From positions 1-43,583 of the forward strand of contig MUMD01000251.1 of assembly GCA_002155895.1 (NCBI GenBank): 43,583 nt of DNA. Reading direction: 5' to 3'. The first letter of the stretch is position 1. Each line of letters starts with the position of its first letter. The position numbers were made by a program, and so were the translations under genes. This document shows, piece after piece, positions 1 to 7,312 of the stretch. Source of the stretch: Streptomyces rochei (GTDB lineage: Bacteria; Actinomycetota; Actinomycetes; Streptomycetales; Streptomycetaceae). The notes beneath the pieces are model-generated. The model was not told the origin of the DNA and searched no databases. It saw only the letters and a program-made list of their open reading frames with translations.

Positions 1-1
1 C

Positions 2-1228
2 CCCGCCGTGCTGCGCAGCACCGCGGAGTGGGCGCCCGTGCTGCTCCTGCTCGTCGCGGCCCTGACCATCCTGGTCCCGGGCGCGCTGCTCTCCGCGGTG
101 ACGCCGATCGCGACCAAGCTGCGTCTCACCAGCCTCGCCGAGACCGGTACGGTCGTCGGCCGGCTCTCCGGCGTCGGCACCGTCGGCGCCATCGTCGGCA
201 CCGTCCTCACCGGCTTCGTCCTGGTGTCGCGGTTGCCCGTCAGCGGCATCCTGATCGGTCTCGGCGCGCTGCTGGTGGCCGCCTCGGCGCTGGTCGAGTG
301 GCGGACCCGTGGATGGAGCGGCACCCCGGCCCTGGCCCTGGTGGTGATCGCGGGGGCCCTGGCCGGCGTGGCCGCGCCCGGGGGCTGCGACGCGGAGACC
401 AAGTACCACTGCGCCCGGGTCGTGGCCGACCCGGACCGGGACGGCGGCCGCACCCTCGTCCTGGACGGAGTGCGGCACTCCTACGTCGACGTCGACGACC
501 CGACGCACCTGGAGTTCGCCTATGTGCGGGCCATCGCCTCGGTGGTCGACACCGCCTTCCCGGCGGGCGAGCCGATCGACGCCCACCACCTGGGCGGCGG
601 GGGACTCACCCTGCCGCGCTACCTCGCGGCCACCCGGCCCGGGACGCACAGCCTGGTGTCCGAGATCGACGGCGGGGTCGTGCGCATCGACCGCGAACGG
701 TTCGGCCTGCGGCCGGAGGTCGGCATCGAGGTGCGCACGGAGGACGGCAGGCTCGGCCTGCGGCGGTTGGCGACGGGCAGCCGTGATCTCGTCGTCGGCG
801 ACGCCTTCGGGGGTGTCAGCGTGCCGTGGCACCTGACCACCGCGGAGGCGATGGCCGACGTGCGGCGGGTGCTGAACGACGACGGCCTGTACCTCGCGAA
901 CCTGATCGATCACGGTGGCATGGACTTCGCGCGGGCGGAGGCGGCCACCCTCGCCGAGACGTTCGAGCACGTGGTCCTCGTCGGTGAGCCCGCCGACATC
1001 GGCTCCGACCGGACCGCCGCCCCGGACGGAGGCAATCTGGTGGTGCTGGCGTCCGACCGGCCGGTCGACCTCCGCGCGGTCCAGAAGGCGCTGGACGGCC
1101 GGCGGGTCGGCTGGGTGACCGCCGCCGGCGACGACCTGACCTCGTGGATCGGCGATGCCCGGCCGCTCACCGACGACTACGCGCCCGTCGACCAACTCCT
1201 CCAGCCGTCCGGCCGGCGGGCCGGGTGA
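2..1228 (+). CDS. Membrane-anchored spermidine-synthase-like protein (5' partial)
   Basis: The frame is open to the left edge of the window, so the true start probably lies upstream; the first in-window start codon is a GTG at 8. The visible N-terminal third is hydrophobic, with about four membrane helices in the first 125 residues. A soluble domain follows that resembles the Rossmann fold of spermidine synthases: a glycine-rich HHLGGGG stretch, an acidic SEID position after the next strand, then a VVGDAF motif. This arrangement is known as the fused MFS/spermidine-synthase-like family; many members probably do not make polyamines, and the substrate here is unknown. The stop codon overlaps the start of the following DUF2809 gene by 4 nt, implying translational coupling. 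The fold assignment is fairly sure, the activity is not. Confidence 0.75.
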   Translation, partial: PAVLRSTAEWAPVLLLLVAALTILVPGALLSAVTPIATKLRLTSLAETGTVVGRLSGVGTVGAIVGTVLTGFVLVSRLPVSGILIGLGALLVAASALVEWRTRGWSGTPALALVVIAGALAGVAAPGGCDAETKYHCARVVADPDRDGGRTLVLDGVRHSYVDVDDPTHLEFAYVRAIASVVDTAFPAGEPIDAHHLGGGGLTLPRYLAATRPGTHSLVSEIDGGVVRIDRERFGLRPEVGIEVRTEDGRLGLRRLATGSRDLVVGDAFGGVSVPWHLTTAEAMADVRRVLNDDGLYLANLIDHGGMDFARAEAATLAETFEHVVLVGEPADIGSDRTAAPDGGNLVVLASDRPVDLRAVQKALDGRRVGWVTAAGDDLTSWIGDARPLTDDYAPVDQLLQPSGRRAG

Positions 1229-1650
1229 GCGGCCGCGGCGAGGGCGGTGGGACACGCCTGTGGGCCGCCCTGGCCGCCCTGGCGACCGTCGCCGCGGCGC
1301 TGGGCCTGCGGGCGGTGGCGACCGGAGACGTCGCCAAGTACGGCGGGGACGCCCTCTACACCCTGCTGGTCTTCGCGCTCGTCCTCCTGGCGGCGCCCCG
1401 GACGCCGCCGGTCCGGGCCGCCGCACTCGCCCTGGCCGTCAGCTGGGGCGTCGAGTTCCTGCAGCTCAGCTCCGTGCCGGCGGAGCTGTCCCGGCGCAGC
1501 ACCGCCGCCCGACTGGTCCTGGGCTCGACCTTCAACGCGCCGGACCTGTTCTGGTACGCGGTGGGCGCGTCGGCCGGTTGTCTCGTCGTCACGTACGGGA
1601 GGACCCTCCGGGACGGGCGTCCTTCGCCGTCCGCGAGTCGTGGGACGTAG
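1225..1650 (+). CDS. DUF2809 family membrane protein
   Basis: This is a 141-residue protein of unknown function with about four hydrophobic helices, matching the small DUF2809 family (typically about 130 residues) in size and in the conserved GVEFLQL and AVGASAG segments. I place the start at GTG 1225, which overlaps the TGA of the preceding gene as GTGA. The longer open frame upstream lies inside that gene and shows no support. The overlap suggests one operon with the spermidine-synthase-like protein. The last codons run into the heptamer repeat that begins at 1641, and the stop codon is inside the second repeat unit. Confidence 0.7.
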   Translation: MSGRGEGGGTRLWAALAALATVAAALGLRAVATGDVAKYGGDALYTLLVFALVLLAAPRTPPVRAAALALAVSWGVEFLQLSSVPAELSRRSTAARLVLGSTFNAPDLFWYAVGASAGCLVVTYGRTLRDGRPSPSASRGT

Positions 1651-1696
1651 GACGTGGGACGTGGGTCACAGAACGTAGGACACAGAACGTAGGACG
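1641..1696. repeat. Imperfect heptanucleotide tandem repeat, 8 units
   Basis: Eight consecutive 7-mers are visible: TGGGACG, TAGGACG, TGGGACG, TGGGTCA, CAGAACG, TAGGACA, CAGAACG, TAGGACG. The phase holds throughout with substitutions only. Units 4-6 and 6-8 form a higher-order repeat. The array covers the stop codon of the DUF2809 gene and extends into the intergenic space. Function unknown; replication slippage is the simplest origin. Confidence 0.85.
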
Positions 1697-1795
1697 TATG
1701 GCCGGTAGGACGCGTTGACGGTGTGTCCGGGGACCGCTTCCATGGCTGAGGGTCCCGGCCGCGGGGCCGGGGAGACGTGTCGACCGGGGGGAAAC

Positions 1796-3022
1796 ATGCG
1801 TCTGGGGGGAAGAGCGGCCGCCGTGGCCGCCGTGGCCTGGGTGTGCGCCGCCGTGCAGACGGCGCCCGCGGGGGCCTTGGAGCTGAGACCCGGCACGGAC
1901 CACGTGAACGTCACGTCCGACGACGTTCTGGGCAACGGTCAGAGCCGGTACGCCGCCATCAGCGCCAACGGCCGTTACGTGGCCTTCTGGTCGTACGCCT
2001 CGAACCTGGCGCCCGGCGACACCGACGACGCGGCCGACGTCTACGTGAAGGACCTGCGGACCGGCCGGGTGCACTGGGCCAGCGACCTGGCCCGGGGCAT
2101 GGACCGGGGCACGCCCTCCGTCGCCCCGTCCCTCAGCGCCGACGGCACCCGGGTCGCCTACCCGACGCCGGACGGCACCGCGGCGTACGTCCACGACCTC
2201 CGCACGGGCCGCACCGAGCCGGTCGGCGACGACACCGACGCACGGTTCGGCAGCCTCAACGCACCCGCGCTGAGCGGCGACGGACGGTACGTGGCCTTCG
2301 CGGCCCGGCCGTCGGGAGAGCCGACGGCAGCGCCGCGCATCCGCGTGCACGACCTCCGGCGGGGGACCGGCGAGTGGGTCGACGACCCGGTGGCCGGGGA
2401 CCGGCAGCGGGTCGCGGGACCGACCCTCAGCCACGACGGCCGGTACGTCGCCTATCTGGCGACGGACCCCGCGGCGGCCGACACCGACACCCATGTCCAG
2501 GTGCTCGACCGGCGGACGGACCGGCGGACCCGTGTCGACCCGGAGTGCGTCGACGATCCGGCCGAGTACGGGGTGAGCGACCCGGTGATGGGGGCGGACG
2601 GCCGGCACGTCTCGTTCCGCTTCAAGTGCCGGACGCTGTCGCCCCGGGGCACCAACGACACCGGTGACGTCTTCGTCAGGGGTCTGAGGGACGGTTCGCT
2701 GCGCCATGTCCTGGGTCCGAAGCCGCAGTTCGCCACGCACTCGGGGCGGTTGAGCGCCGACGGGCGGCACATCGTGTTCGTGGCGGCCGAGGAGCGGGTG
2801 CCCCGCGGCCCGCTCCAGATCGTCTACCTGCTCGACCTGCGCACCGGCCGCCTCGACACGGTCACCGCCCGGCCCGACGGCACCCCCAACCAGAGGCCGG
2901 CGTCCGGCCCGTCCACGGACGCGCACGGCCGGACGGTCGCCTACGACGCCGAGCCGCGCGACCTGCTCGGCGAGTCGTCCACCGTCACCGAACGGCAGGT
3001 CCTCGTCACGCGCCCGCGCTGA
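1796..3022 (+). CDS. Secreted PD40/TolB-like beta-propeller protein
   Basis: This 408-residue protein has an N-terminal signal peptide (Arg near the start, alanine-rich core, cleavage probably near residue 28). At least seven repeats of the type SxDGRYVAF follow (for example SANGRYVAFWS, SGDGRYVAFAA, SHDGRYVAYLA, SADGRHIVFVA), spaced about 45-60 residues, each paired with a VHDLRTG or VYVKDLRTG strand. These are PD40/WD40-like propeller blades as in TolB. The role is probably extracellular binding; no catalytic residues stand out. I chose ATG 1796 because GGGGGGA lies just upstream and the signal peptide starts cleanly there; the frame stays open further up. The 3' end overlaps the convergent LacI gene by 17 nt. 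Confidence 0.8.
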   Translation: MRLGGRAAAVAAVAWVCAAVQTAPAGALELRPGTDHVNVTSDDVLGNGQSRYAAISANGRYVAFWSYASNLAPGDTDDAADVYVKDLRTGRVHWASDLARGMDRGTPSVAPSLSADGTRVAYPTPDGTAAYVHDLRTGRTEPVGDDTDARFGSLNAPALSGDGRYVAFAARPSGEPTAAPRIRVHDLRRGTGEWVDDPVAGDRQRVAGPTLSHDGRYVAYLATDPAAADTDTHVQVLDRRTDRRTRVDPECVDDPAEYGVSDPVMGADGRHVSFRFKCRTLSPRGTNDTGDVFVRGLRDGSLRHVLGPKPQFATHSGRLSADGRHIVFVAAEERVPRGPLQIVYLLDLRTGRLDTVTARPDGTPNQRPASGPSTDAHGRTVAYDAEPRDLLGESSTVTERQVLVTRPR

Positions 3023-4088
3023 TCCGGGCCCCGGGCGCCCGCCCCGGCACCCGGCGCGCCGGGGCGGCCCGTCCGGCCGGTGGCCCGCTGCTCTGCCGCA
3101 CGACCAGACGCGTCGCCAGTTCGATGCGCCGGGCCGCGCCGCCGGGGACGTCGGGGCGGAAGAGCATGCGGGCCGCCTCCTCGGCCATGTGCCGCAGCGG
3201 CTGGTGCACCGTGGTCAGCGGGGGGCTCGACCACTGGGCCGGCGGCACGTCGTCGTAGCCGACCACCGACAGGTCCTCCGGGACGCGCAGGCCCCTGAGC
3301 CGGGCCGCCTCCAGCACCCCGAGGGCCTGGAGGTCACTGCCCGCGAAGACGGCCGTCGGCGGCTCGGGGCCGTCCAGCAGGTCCCCGGCGTGCGCGAAGC
3401 CGCTGTGCACCTGGAAGTCGCCGAAGCGGACGAGACGGGGGTCGAACGGCAGGCCCGCCATGGTCAGCGCCGAGCGGTACCCGTCGAGACGGGCCCGGGA
3501 GCACAGCATGTCCTCGGGGCCGGTGACGATCGCGACGCGTTCGTGTCCGTGGTCGGTGAGATGACGCGTCGCCGCGAGACCCCCGGCCCAGTTGGCGGAG
3601 CCCACGGACGGAACGTCGGGGTCCGGGTCGCCGGCCGGGTCGACGATGACGAAGGGGATGTCCCACGAGCGGAGCCGGCGCTTCACCTCCGCCGGGAGCG
3701 ACGAGAAGACCAGCACGACACCGAGCGGCCTGCGCCGCAGCACTCCCTCGATCCACTCCGGGCCGGGCGCGTGCCGGGTGCCGCTCCGGGTGAGCACGAC
3801 CGTCGCCCGGTTGGCCTTGGCAACGTTTTCCACCCCCTTGACCAGCTCCACCGCCCAGACGCTGTCCAGCTCGTGGAAGACCAGCTCGACCAGCGGGGTG
3901 CGGGGTGGGCCCGCGACCCGGCGCCGGTAGCCGTGCGCGGCGAGGAGCCGCTCGACCTTGGCTCGGGTACCGGTGGAGACATCCGAACGACCGTTGAGGA
4001 CCTTCGAAACTGTCGGCAGCGAGACCCCCGCCTCTTTCGCCACCTCGGCCAATGTCACCTTGGCGCCCACCTCGTCTTCACCGTGCAT
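3006..4088 (-). CDS. bxlR: LacI-family repressor of the xylo-oligosaccharide operon (BxlR-like)
   Basis: This 360-residue LacI/GalR regulator has an N-terminal helix-turn-helix (VTLAEVAKEAGVSLPTVSKVLNG, residues about 10-32, written in two parts: VTLAEVAKEAGVS and LPTVSKVLNG), a hinge, and a periplasmic-binding-like sugar domain ending in the usual GYDDVPPAQ region. It is divergent from a binding protein, two permeases and a GH3 enzyme, the same order as the bxlR-EFGA locus known from Streptomyces thermoviolaceus. It probably represses that operon until xylobiose or a related sugar binds. ATG 4088 is preceded by TACCCT and six bases, which fits a leaderless transcript; ATG 4106 is an alternative. 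A palindrome centred on AACGTT at 4116-4121 may mediate autoregulation. The sugar specificity is inferred from context. Confidence 0.85.
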   Translation of the reverse strand: MHGEDEVGAKVTLAEVAKEAGVSLPTVSKVLNGRSDVSTGTRAKVERLLAAHGYRRRVAGPPRTPLVELVFHELDSVWAVELVKGVENVAKANRATVVLTRSGTRHAPGPEWIEGVLRRRPLGVVLVFSSLPAEVKRRLRSWDIPFVIVDPAGDPDPDVPSVGSANWAGGLAATRHLTDHGHERVAIVTGPEDMLCSRARLDGYRSALTMAGLPFDPRLVRFGDFQVHSGFAHAGDLLDGPEPPTAVFAGSDLQALGVLEAARLRGLRVPEDLSVVGYDDVPPAQWSSPPLTTVHQPLRHMAEEAARMLFRPDVPGGAARRIELATRLVVRQSSGPPAGRAAPARRVPGRAPGARISAGA

Positions 4089-4112
4089 GCCAACAGGGTA
4101 GGTCATGCGGTC

Positions 4113-4124
4113 GATAACGTTTTG
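4113..4124. promoter_or_regulatory. Possible LacI-type operator near bxlR start
   Basis: GATAACGTTTTG has an AACGTT core with partly symmetric flanks, the usual shape of LacI/GalR half-site pairs. It lies 25 bases upstream of the predicted bxlR start and would overlap its promoter. Symmetry outside the core is weak, so this is only a candidate. Confidence 0.35.
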
Positions 4125-4144
4125 AGTCGGCTCGCGCACGGCCA

Positions 4145-4174
4145 TTGACCAAAAATCCCGACTGACTCTACTGT
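4145..4174 (+). promoter_or_regulatory. Predicted promoter of bxlEFGA
   Basis: TTGACC at 4145-4150 and TACTGT at 4169-4174 are separated by 18 bp, close to the housekeeping-sigma consensus. Transcription would start near 4181, so the xylan-box operator lies in the first part of the transcript, downstream of the start site. Confidence 0.5.
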
Positions 4175-4186
4175 CCGACGGCATGG

Positions 4187-4218
4187 ACTTTCGGTGATGG
4201 CGCCGAAACTTTCGAAAG
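4187..4218. promoter_or_regulatory. Xylan-box operator overlapping the bxlE ribosome-binding site
   Basis: Three related elements are packed together: ACTTTCGG (4187-4194), CGAAACTTTCG (4204-4214) and the perfect palindrome CTTTCGAAAG (4209-4218). TTTCGG and CCGAAA also form an inverted repeat with an 8-base spacer. CGAAACTTTCG equals the repeated inverted motif described in streptomycete xylanase promoters. The last palindrome contains the GAAAGG that serves as the bxlE ribosome-binding site. BxlR is the likely ligand. Confidence 0.7.
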
Positions 4219-4225
4219 GCGAACG

Positions 4226-5530
4226 ATGAAGACACGTGCGCGCTTGCCCAGACTGGTCGCCACCGGTGCGACGCTCGCCCTGGCGCTGAGCCTGTCGGCC
4301 TGCGGCGACGGGAACGGCGGGGCGTCGTCGGACGACGGCAAGATCCATGTCCTGGTCTACGGGGACGCTAGCAACAAGGTCGAACAGCAGATCGTCGACA
4401 CCTTCAACAAGACGTCCGACGTCAAGGTGGTCCTCGACACCATCCCCGGTGCCGACTACCAGAAGAAGCTCCAGACGATCATCAGCACGCCGCAGGCCCC
4501 GGACGTCTTCTTCAACTGGGGCGGCGGCAGCATCAAGCCGTTCGTCAAGGCCGACCTGCTGCTGCCGCTGGACGACTTCATCAAGAAGAACCCGGACCTG
4601 AAGGACAAGTTCCTGCCGTCCGTCTTCGACAGTGCCGTCGTCGACGGCAAGCCGTACGGCATCCCGATGCGCGGCACCCAGCCGGTCCTGCTCTTCCACA
4701 ACAAGAAGGTCCTCGCCGAGGCGGGCGTCCAGCCGCCGAAGACCTGGGACGAACTGCTCGCCGCGGTGGACAAGCTCAAGGACGAGGGCGTCACGCCGAT
4801 CGCGCTCGGCGGCGGCGACGTCTGGCCCACCCAGATGTGGTTCCAGTACCTCTACGACCGCATGGCCGGTCCGGAGCTGTTCGCCAAGGCCGTCGGGGGC
4901 GACAAGAGCGCCTGGGAGAGCCCGGAGAGCAAGAAGGCCCTGGACATGATCAAGGAGCTGGTCGACTCCGGCGCCTTCGGCAAGAACTACGACTCCGTCA
5001 AGTACACCAACGGCGGCTCGGTCCAGCTGATGGCCTCCGGCAAGGCCGGCTTCGAGCTGATGGGGTCCTGGTACTACTCCCAGCAGCTCACGGACCACCC
5101 GGACTTCGCCGAGAAGGACCTCGGCTACACCGCCTTCCCGTCCGTCGAGGGCGGCAAGGGCGACCCGGCCAACGTCGCCGGCAACACCAACAACTACTAC
5201 TCGGTGATGAAGAAGACCAAGCACCCCGAGGCCGTCGCCGAGTTCCTGAAGCTCATGTACTCCGAGGAGTTCGTCAAGGCGCAGCTGGACATCGGCAACC
5301 TGCCGACCACCACCGACACCGACAAGTTCATCGACGGTTCGGGCACCCCCGAGTACTCCCGCTTCCAGTACGACCTCGTCGCCGACGCCCCCTCGTTCCA
5401 GTTGTCCTGGGACCAGGCGTACCCGCAGAAGGCGAGCTCGGACATGCACAAGGCCGTCCAGCAGTTCTTCAACGGGCAGCTCGACACGGACGGCTTCATC
5501 AAGGCCATGCAGGCCCTCCCGACCGAGTGA
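4226..5530 (+). CDS. bxlE: Xylo-oligosaccharide ABC importer, substrate-binding lipoprotein
   Basis: This 434-residue extracellular solute-binding protein (SBP_bac_1 type) has a lipoprotein signal with lipobox LSAC, so Cys26 is the lipidated residue and the protein should be tethered to the outer face of the membrane. The mature part has the usual two-lobe signatures (APDVFFNWGG, YGIPMRGTQPVLLFHNKK, aromatic-rich MWFQYLYD) and acts as receptor for the BxlFG permease. Start ATG 4226 has GAAAGG 6 bases upstream, inside the operator. The gene heads an operon with two permeases and a GH3 enzyme. The xylobiose-type specificity is inferred from the xylan-box operator and locus order; a cello- or other oligosaccharide ligand is possible. 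Confidence 0.85.
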   Translation: MKTRARLPRLVATGATLALALSLSACGDGNGGASSDDGKIHVLVYGDASNKVEQQIVDTFNKTSDVKVVLDTIPGADYQKKLQTIISTPQAPDVFFNWGGGSIKPFVKADLLLPLDDFIKKNPDLKDKFLPSVFDSAVVDGKPYGIPMRGTQPVLLFHNKKVLAEAGVQPPKTWDELLAAVDKLKDEGVTPIALGGGDVWPTQMWFQYLYDRMAGPELFAKAVGGDKSAWESPESKKALDMIKELVDSGAFGKNYDSVKYTNGGSVQLMASGKAGFELMGSWYYSQQLTDHPDFAEKDLGYTAFPSVEGGKGDPANVAGNTNNYYSVMKKTKHPEAVAEFLKLMYSEEFVKAQLDIGNLPTTTDTDKFIDGSGTPEYSRFQYDLVADAPSFQLSWDQAYPQKASSDMHKAVQQFFNGQLDTDGFIKAMQALPTE

Positions 5531-5540
5531 CGAACGGCTC

Positions 5541-6497
5541 ATGACCACACAGATCACGAACGCCCGGCCCGCCGCCGGACCCCGCAAGGAGTCCCGGCGG
5601 CGGCCGCCGGCCTCGTCCACGACGAAGGTGGGCCGCCCCGGATTCGCCTGGGCACTGCCCGCCGCAGTCTTCTTCGTCCTCTTCGCGATCGTCCCGCTGA
5701 TCATGGTGGCGGTGCTGTCCTTCATGAGCTGGGACGGTCTCAGCTCGCCCGAGTTCGTCGGCACGGACAACTGGTCGCGCCTCATCGACGACCCGGTCAT
5801 GCTCAAGAGCATCTGGCTGACCCTGCTGCTGACCGTGCTCGGCGTGGTCCTCCAGACGCCGCTGAGCATCCTGCTCGGCGTCTGGGCCGCCGGTCACCAG
5901 CGCAACCGCGCCGTCCTGTCGGTCATCTACTTCATCCCGCTGCTGCTGTCCGCGACGGCGGTGTCCGTGCTGTGGCGGGCGCTGCTCGACCCGAACTTCG
6001 GCATCCCCGCCTCCGCGACCTGGCTGTTCGGCGACGGCAACCTGTTCGGTGAACAGGCCACCGCCATCGGGGTGCTGGCCTTCGTCAGCACCTGGCAGTT
6101 CACCCCGTTCCACACGCTGATCTACCAGGGTGCCGCCCGCGCGGTCCCGCCGGTGCTCTACCAGGCGGCGGCGATCGACGGGGCGGGCCGCTACCGGCAG
6201 TTCTTCCACATCACCCTGCCGCAGCTGCGCACCTCCATGATCACCTCGATGATCCTGATGATCGTCGGCGGTCTGACCACCTTCGAGACGGTCCTCATCC
6301 TGACCCAGGGCGGCCCCGGCACCGACACCACCATCAGCGCCTACTACATGTACGACAAGGCGTTCAAGAGCTTCGACTACGGCACCGGTTCCGCCATCGC
6401 CCTGGTCCTGGTCGTCGCCGCCACGATCATCTCGCTGGTCGTCGTCCGGGTCTCCGGCTACGACAAGATGCGCAGCTCCATGGAGGGTGTGTCATGA
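5541..6497 (+). CDS. bxlF: Xylo-oligosaccharide ABC importer permease 1 (MalF type)
   Basis: This 318-residue integral membrane protein has six predicted helices and a Pro/Arg-rich cytoplasmic N-terminus of about 32 residues. The EAA loop that contacts the ATPase is visible near residues 207-229 (YQAAAIDGAGRYRQFFHITLP, given here only by its key residues A-IDGA-G and the trailing LP). It lies 10 nt after bxlE and overlaps bxlG by 4 nt (ATGA), so the permeases are translationally coupled. No ATPase gene is in the operon; in streptomycetes a shared ATPase, MsiK, energises such importers. Family assignment is firm, substrate inferred. Confidence 0.85.
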   Translation: MTTQITNARPAAGPRKESRRRPPASSTTKVGRPGFAWALPAAVFFVLFAIVPLIMVAVLSFMSWDGLSSPEFVGTDNWSRLIDDPVMLKSIWLTLLLTVLGVVLQTPLSILLGVWAAGHQRNRAVLSVIYFIPLLLSATAVSVLWRALLDPNFGIPASATWLFGDGNLFGEQATAIGVLAFVSTWQFTPFHTLIYQGAARAVPPVLYQAAAIDGAGRYRQFFHITLPQLRTSMITSMILMIVGGLTTFETVLILTQGGPGTDTTISAYYMYDKAFKSFDYGTGSAIALVLVVAATIISLVVVRVSGYDKMRSSMEGVS

Positions 6498-7312
6498 GGC
6501 GCCGACCCAACTACGTGGCCGGTGCCGGCTCGCTCGTCTGGCTGTTCCTGGTCGGCCTGCCGCTGTACGTGCTGCTCGCCGCCACCCTGCGCACCCGCCA
6601 GGACTACGCCGAGAACGGCCCGGTCTCCTTCCCGGACAGCTTCACCCTCGACAACTACACCGGTGCCTTCGACTCGGGCTTCGGCCAGTACTTCCTCAAC
6701 ACCCTCGTCGTCACCGCCAGCGTGATCGCCATCGTGCTGCTGCTGGTCCCGCCGCTCGCCTACGCCATCGTCCGCAGCCGCGGCCGGGCCACGTCGGCGA
6801 TCTTCCGGCTGTTCCTGCTCGGCCTCGCCATCCCGGCCCAGGCCGTGATCGTGCCGATGTTCTACCTGATCAGCGAAGCCGGCCTGTACGACAACCTGCT
6901 CGGCGTCATCCTGCCCACGGCCGCCTTCTGCCTGCCGATGTCGGCGCTGATCCTCAGCGGCGCGATGCGGGACATCTCGCCGGAGCTGTACGAGGCCATG
7001 GCGATGGACGGCGCGAGCCCGCGGCGCATGTTCTTCCAGCTCGTCATGCCGCTGTCCCGGGGCGGACTCTCCACGATCGTGGTGTTCTCCGCGCTCCAGG
7101 CGTGGAACGGCTTCCTGTTCCCGCTCGTCCTGACCCAGTCCGACTCCACCAAGGTGGTCACCCTGGGTCTCTACAACTTCCAGACCGAACACGGCATCGA
7201 CATCCCCGGTCTGCTGGGAGCCGTGGTGCTGTCCATGGTGCCCGTCCTGCTCGTCTATCTGTTCGCCCGTCGTGCCCTGGTCCAGGGGCTGATGGGCGTC
7301 GGAGGAAAGTGA
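6494..7312 (+). CDS. bxlG: Xylo-oligosaccharide ABC importer permease 2 (MalG type)
   Basis: This 272-residue permease has six predicted helices and an EAA loop with the core AMAMDGASPRRMFF followed by LVMPL around residues 166-190. It would pair with the preceding MalF-type subunit to form the channel. ATG 6494 overlaps the upstream stop as ATGA, and its own stop overlaps the GTG start of the GH3 gene as GTGA. The chain of overlaps implies one polycistronic unit and roughly equal synthesis of the subunits. Substrate is inferred from the locus. Confidence 0.85.
   Translation: MRRRPNYVAGAGSLVWLFLVGLPLYVLLAATLRTRQDYAENGPVSFPDSFTLDNYTGAFDSGFGQYFLNTLVVTASVIAIVLLLVPPLAYAIVRSRGRATSAIFRLFLLGLAIPAQAVIVPMFYLISEAGLYDNLLGVILPTAAFCLPMSALILSGAMRDISPELYEAMAMDGASPRRMFFQLVMPLSRGGLSTIVVFSALQAWNGFLFPLVLTQSDSTKVVTLGLYNFQTEHGIDIPGLLGAVVLSMVPVLLVYLFARRALVQGLMGVGGK

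Noticed and set aside
1629-1700. Heptamer array considered as a CRISPR or attachment site
   Set aside because: Units are only 7 bp with no spacers, no cas genes are present, and no integrase or tRNA gene adjoins it.
4103-5869. 588-codon minus-strand frame over bxlE/bxlF
   Set aside because: Composition is that of an antisense shadow, and the forward genes have clear family motifs, ribosome-binding sites and overlaps.
6487-7308. In-frame extension of the GH3 gene upstream to 6487
   Set aside because: It lies entirely within the second permease gene in another frame, has the Arg/Pro/His-rich composition of a shadow frame, and the GH3 fold begins only after 7309.
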